DNA from: Oscillospiraceae bacterium | GTDB lineage: Bacteria > Bacillota > Clostridia > Oscillospirales > Oscillospiraceae | Assembly (NCBI GenBank): GCA_017399325.1 | Contig: JAFQDY010000081.1 | Coordinates: 1 to 15,276 of the forward strand | Direction: 5' to 3' | DNA: 15,276 bases | In this document: positions 12,501 to 15,276 of the stretch, piece by piece | How positions within the stretch are numbered: the first letter of the stretch is position 1 | Layout of the letters: each line of letters opens with the position of its first letter | Position numbers and translations under genes: made by a program | The notes under the pieces: model-generated | What the model saw: only the letters and a program-made list of their open reading frames with translations | The model's database searches: none | Told to the model about the DNA's origin: nothing

Positions 12501-15276
12501 CCATTGGCAAGGAAGTAGTCCACGACTTCGGCGCTAACTATCAGATCCCCGCAGACAAAGTCTTCACTATGCAGGTGACCTTAAGCGGCATCGGCACTGC
12601 CAACGCCAGTTTCCGCGCCAGCCATACCAACGGCACCTATACCGCCATCACCACCGATGGAAACGGACAGTTCTCCGTGACCTTGAAGCACGACGAGCAG
12701 TTTGAAGTCTTCGGCCTTCCTGTGGGCACAGTCGCCAAGGTCGTGGAAGTAACACCCGGCGCCGGTTTCACCCCCGCTTATTGGAACAACGCGGTGCTGA
12801 GCAGTGAATCTTACGGTCAGGTAACTGTTGGCGAAGACACCACCGTGTCCGTCATCGTGGCCAATGACTACACCGCAGCGGAAGTTTACCCCGTAAACAT
12901 CACCGTTACCGGTACCAAGCATCTGTCCAACGCCACCTGGCAACCGGGATACAGTTTCGATTTCAAACTGGAAAAACTTCTGGCTGACGGTTCTTGGCAG
13001 CCGCTGGGCAACATCGAAACCGCAACTTCCGCCAACGACGGCGCATTTGCATTCACCGATGCCCTTGCAAGCGAAAGATATCCGTCCGCCGGCACTTACT
13101 ACTACCGCATCACAGAAATCGAACCCGGCACACCTCTGCCCGGCTTCGCCTACGACAAGACCGTTCACTCCTTCGCAGTTCACGTAGGTGACACAAATAT
13201 GGACGGACAACTGGAGATCACCGAAGTGGTTTCCGACCGACCCAATACAACCGTGGTTACCCAAACTGCAAACGGCTGGAATGTGAACGCCAACTTTACG
13301 AACACCTACTCCACCTCCGGTTCTGCAACCGTAACCATTGATGTGAACAAGACCATCTCCAACATCGGCGGCGCAGAGAAGTCCCCGGCAGGTTTCGAAT
13401 TTGGCCTGTTTGACGCAAACGGCACGCAGGTTGGCGCGACCCTGACTACCACTGAGCGTGGCTTTGCCAGATTTGTCCTGACCTACAACGCGGAAGATAT
13501 GAACGCAAGCGTAGAGACATTCCAATATACGCTGAAAGAAATCGCGCCCAACCCCGTACCCACCGGCTGGTCTTACAGCAATGTGGAGATCCCCGTTACT
13601 GTGGAAGTCAGCGATACCGGCGCCGGCACGATCACCGCCGTCATCTACCAGGGCAGTACCAAGCCCGCGAACGCAGGTACTTCCATCTCCACCAACTTTA
13701 CCAATGAATACGATCCTGTAGACGCCTCTCTGTCTGTGAACTTCGTGAAGAAGCAAATGGTGGGCAGAGACTTCCGGGCAGACGATGACTTCACCTTTGA
13801 ACTGGTGGAGATCAACCTTCCGGCAGGCGCAAACCCCCGCAGACTCTCCGGTACTTTGGATCTGGCAAGCACTGCCAACAGGATCTGCGATGTGAACTTC
13901 GGAACACTGACCTTTGATAAGGTAGGCACCTATGCGTTCGAGATTCGCGAACTGGGCGCTGACGGCGACGGCGTTACCGTTGACAGAACTGTCTACCGGA
14001 TCCTGGTAACCGTAACCGATGTAAACGGTCAGTTGGTTGCAGATCACTCCGTGCTGAACGCAGCGGGCGATGAGATCGTGTTCGTAAACACCTACGAACC
14101 CGAAAGCACCACCTACACCATCATCGGCCAAAAGAATCTGACCGGCAGGACCTTGATCAATGACGAGTTCACCTTCGTGCTCACCGAGGCGCTGAACGCC
14201 CAGGGTCAGATCGCTGACGGCGCAAAGACTTACGAGGCCCACAACGAATTCGGCGGCGTGTTCACCTTCCCCGAGATCACCTACACCGCTGCCGGCACAT
14301 ACCACTATGTGGTGACTGAAAAACAAGCCAGCGGCAGTTCCTTCGGTATTCTCTACGATACAACTAAGTATGTGGTTACCGTAACTGTCACAGACGACAC
14401 CGAGCACGGCAAACTGATCGCATCTGCAAACCTTGACAGCGATGAAATCGTTTTCAACAACAGTTATGTTCCCGCATCGGTTGCCAAGTCCGTTGACGGC
14501 AAGAAGATCTTGACCGGCAAGGCATTGGCAGATGGCGAATTCAGTTTCCAGTTGTGGCAGGCAAACGATCAATGGCAAGCCGTAGGCAGCCAGCCCATTC
14601 AGACCGTTACCAATGACGCAGACGGAAATCTGGCATTCGGCTTTGTGGATTACACCAACGGCAATGCCACTGAGTTCTCTGCCGCAGGCACTTACTACTA
14701 CCTGATCAAGGAAGTAAACGGCGGCCAGACCATCGGCAACATCACCTATGACGCCATCGTTTACCGGGTCAGGATCGACATCACCGATGACCTGCTGGGT
14801 CAACTCCACGCAACCGCCCATATCTACGACGATGCGGGCATTCCTCAAGAATCCATCGAGTTCTACAACATCTTCACCCCCGATCCCGAGGACATCACCG
14901 TCCACATCGGTGTGGAAAAGACCGTTGTGAACAAAGGCAGCGAATCCATCGGTCCCGACGGCTTCCAATTCCAACTGGAAAATGTAGCCAACGGCGAGAA
15001 GGTTTATGTTACCACCAACGCAGAAGGCAAGGCTATCTTCGATCTGGAGTACACCAAGAACGACATCGGCCAGACCTACACCTACAAGGTAACGGAAGTA
15101 AACGGCGGCAAGGCCAATGTGACCTACAGCACCGCGGCATACACCGTCACTGTGGAAATTTCCCTGAACGGGGACAACGAACTGGTTGCCACCCTTACCA
15201 AAAACGGTCAGGTCGCAACGGAAGTGGTCACCGCATTTGAACACGTGTATGACTACACACCCGCACCCACTCCCGA
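9593..15276 (+). CDS. Giant VWA / isopeptide-pilin-domain surface adhesin, 3' truncated by the window
   Basis: The ATG follows GGAGG by seven bases, and 1894 codons stay open to the window end. Residues 1-30 are a signal peptide ending TALAA. Residues about 110-430 form a von Willebrand A domain with a full metal site: DVSGS (D120, S122, S124), T233 and D269 in MSDGAP. About 430-835 is a beta-rich, Tyr- and Asn-rich region without a clear family. About 836-966 and 967-1096 are CnaB/DUF5979-like modules ending in FTN and ANDY. Six FctA-like pilin modules follow (starting near 1097, 1242, 1376, 1505, 1629 and 1766), each with an early Lys, a GTYYYxIxE-type Glu and an FxNxY Asn able to form an isopeptide bond. 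The last module has His in place of that Asn. The end is proline-rich (TPAPTP), as before an LPxTG anchor, which is not in view. It is probably a tip or fibrillar adhesin. Ligand unknown. Confidence 0.9.
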   Translation, partial: MRTILTKRLLSVFLCIALIASYTPITALAATVSGDHIDRVSDPSTMDTWRDFFLPDGNISTEHAGRVWTDKSVFTANPFQANGITMDDANAFLVALSAMATNMSVTGMTHMPTDSMLILDVSGSMNDGDNDVAEDLVLAANTSIKALLESNNYNRVGVVLYSGSSNSNTNNDAAIVMLPLGRYTTAADGQYLNYEYERGWFSSSETISLDSDVRIEGTSTAPTSSSKEVVGATYIQKGITAALNQFVAEGNATTVNGLQRKPVMVLMSDGAPSLGSTNFTSPGQYNLGSGSGTSAALGFVSQLTAAYAKNALEEKYGTSGLFYTIGLGVSNDAVALSVLDPDNADASVAVNDFWTTWNNTATGGSVTVQAGSNGSNARTVTKMAGLNQNYVDQFINIDSTDSSTSLGDKLTDAFDTIVGNIILQSKYTPTLISQTGENHSGFISFVDKVGNYMQVTDVKGILINNTLYSGADMASNFVAGGGNLGTFDNPTELGHEMVAAVRQRLGLANDDEARTLIGLAYEYGQLRYNSPTDFSNYIGWYADGNNNFLGFYQEGVTEITDPNAVYTIKSYGYLGVEHDSNMMYATVQVRHNIQTGEETVAFAVPAALIPVMSYNVSLDGNGDLLDIEVTGSQSPIRLVYEVALDSHINQWSVLEKVSDTYLQDPHHYDAQTGEVNFYTNLWEHTNTTGYNTVNTYSYFNPSRQNESYYYTSDAPVYTDTNGTLYTGSVKPDENGVFYRAYTVYEETSAGLSTKTAYHQIPGPALETAEPTTGTNNWHIPSGNVRVSLDGEITKNPNATDTLSLANEPFVDVTGHHINDTDHIFYIGATLGNNGKLTLTPQTGIKLSKVLADGATATDSAFEFNLQKAVASASQHRALLVNADGTEREATVEFDSNGSASVSLKAGQTLYIGDLDDGEIITIAETETAGYIPSVTVGGIAVPGSAVVTVSENEMTEVIFTNADRGTGNLTIGKEVVHDFGANYQIPADKVFTMQVTLSGIGTANASFRASHTNGTYTAITTDGNGQFSVTLKHDEQFEVFGLPVGTVAKVVEVTPGAGFTPAYWNNAVLSSESYGQVTVGEDTTVSVIVANDYTAAEVYPVNITVTGTKHLSNATWQPGYSFDFKLEKLLADGSWQPLGNIETATSANDGAFAFTDALASERYPSAGTYYYRITEIEPGTPLPGFAYDKTVHSFAVHVGDTNMDGQLEITEVVSDRPNTTVVTQTANGWNVNANFTNTYSTSGSATVTIDVNKTISNIGGAEKSPAGFEFGLFDANGTQVGATLTTTERGFARFVLTYNAEDMNASVETFQYTLKEIAPNPVPTGWSYSNVEIPVTVEVSDTGAGTITAVIYQGSTKPANAGTSISTNFTNEYDPVDASLSVNFVKKQMVGRDFRADDDFTFELVEINLPAGANPRRLSGTLDLASTANRICDVNFGTLTFDKVGTYAFEIRELGADGDGVTVDRTVYRILVTVTDVNGQLVADHSVLNAAGDEIVFVNTYEPESTTYTIIGQKNLTGRTLINDEFTFVLTEALNAQGQIADGAKTYEAHNEFGGVFTFPEITYTAAGTYHYVVTEKQASGSSFGILYDTTKYVVTVTVTDDTEHGKLIASANLDSDEIVFNNSYVPASVAKSVDGKKILTGKALADGEFSFQLWQANDQWQAVGSQPIQTVTNDADGNLAFGFVDYTNGNATEFSAAGTYYYLIKEVNGGQTIGNITYDAIVYRVRIDITDDLLGQLHATAHIYDDAGIPQESIEFYNIFTPDPEDITVHIGVEKTVVNKGSESIGPDGFQFQLENVANGEKVYVTTNAEGKAIFDLEYTKNDIGQTYTYKVTEVNGGKANVTYSTAAYTVTVEISLNGDNELVATLTKNGQVATEVVTAFEHVYDYTPAPTP
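12881..15276 (+). repeat. Array of six FctA-like isopeptide modules within the adhesin
   Basis: Modules begin near 12881, 13316, 13718, 14105, 14477 and 14887, each about 370-435 bases. Shared marks are K in the first strand (GTKHL, VNKTI, VKKQM, GQKNL, GKKIL, VEKTV), a GTYYYRITE-like strand, YD or VD before a V-x-V-T strand, and F-x-N-x-Y at the end. Sequence between the marks is strongly diverged, so these are old duplications and not a recombining DNA repeat. Confidence 0.85.

Noticed and set aside
10451..15244. Two very long minus-strand open frames (10451-12523 and 12581-15244)
   Set aside because: They are antisense to the adhesin and arise because its codons rarely give stops on the opposite strand. 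Their products are Gly/Val/Cys-rich without domains, and no ribosome sites precede them.

Overview
The window looks like a chromosomal segment of a Bacillota bacterium, most likely a gut member of the class Clostridia (Oscillospirales-like). This is an inference from the strong AGGAGG ribosome binding sites, TTGACA/TATAAT promoters, a Gram-positive sortase-type surface protein with isopeptide pilin domains, a roughly balanced base composition, and the gene families present. No rRNA, tRNA, CRISPR array or insertion sequence is visible. No intergenic stretch reaches 300 bases.

Layout. Positions 1-373 (minus strand) hold a broken ECF-type sigma factor gene whose end runs, in another frame, into a second copy of the same sigma motif. 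Positions 447-2312 form a regulator/membrane module: a TetR-family repressor (minus) faces away from two translationally coupled membrane-protein genes (plus). Mirror-image overlapping promoters and three related operator-like sites lie between them. A bidirectional hairpin at 2314-2347 separates this from a minus-strand pair, prfC (release factor 3) followed after 3 bases by an EstB-type serine hydrolase. A small lipoprotein gene (5290-5682) converges on cysE. cysE and cysK (5717-7695) are divergent and together make cysteine from serine; their -35 boxes form an inverted repeat.

From 7700 on, all genes are on the plus strand. A 415-residue regulator with one DNA-binding domain at each end (excisionase/MerR-like and LuxR-like) starts from a promoter embedded in a 17-base inverted repeat that also ends the cysK transcript. 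Next come a small four-cysteine protein of unknown function and, 43 bases later, a giant secreted surface protein that runs off the window's right edge. It has a signal peptide, a von Willebrand A domain with an intact metal site, a long beta-rich region, two CnaB/DUF5979-like modules and six streptococcal-pilin (FctA-like) isopeptide modules. It is probably a pilus-tip or fibrillar adhesin; its wall anchor and any sortase would lie beyond the window.

The parts least explained by known biology are the membrane protein with synuclein-like 11-residue repeats under TetR control, the CX2CX2CX5C tail on CysE, the four-cysteine protein next to the adhesin, and the chimeric sigma-factor junction. 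Nothing here proves a new system. The regulator/Cys-protein/adhesin block and the TetR/membrane-protein block are the best candidates.
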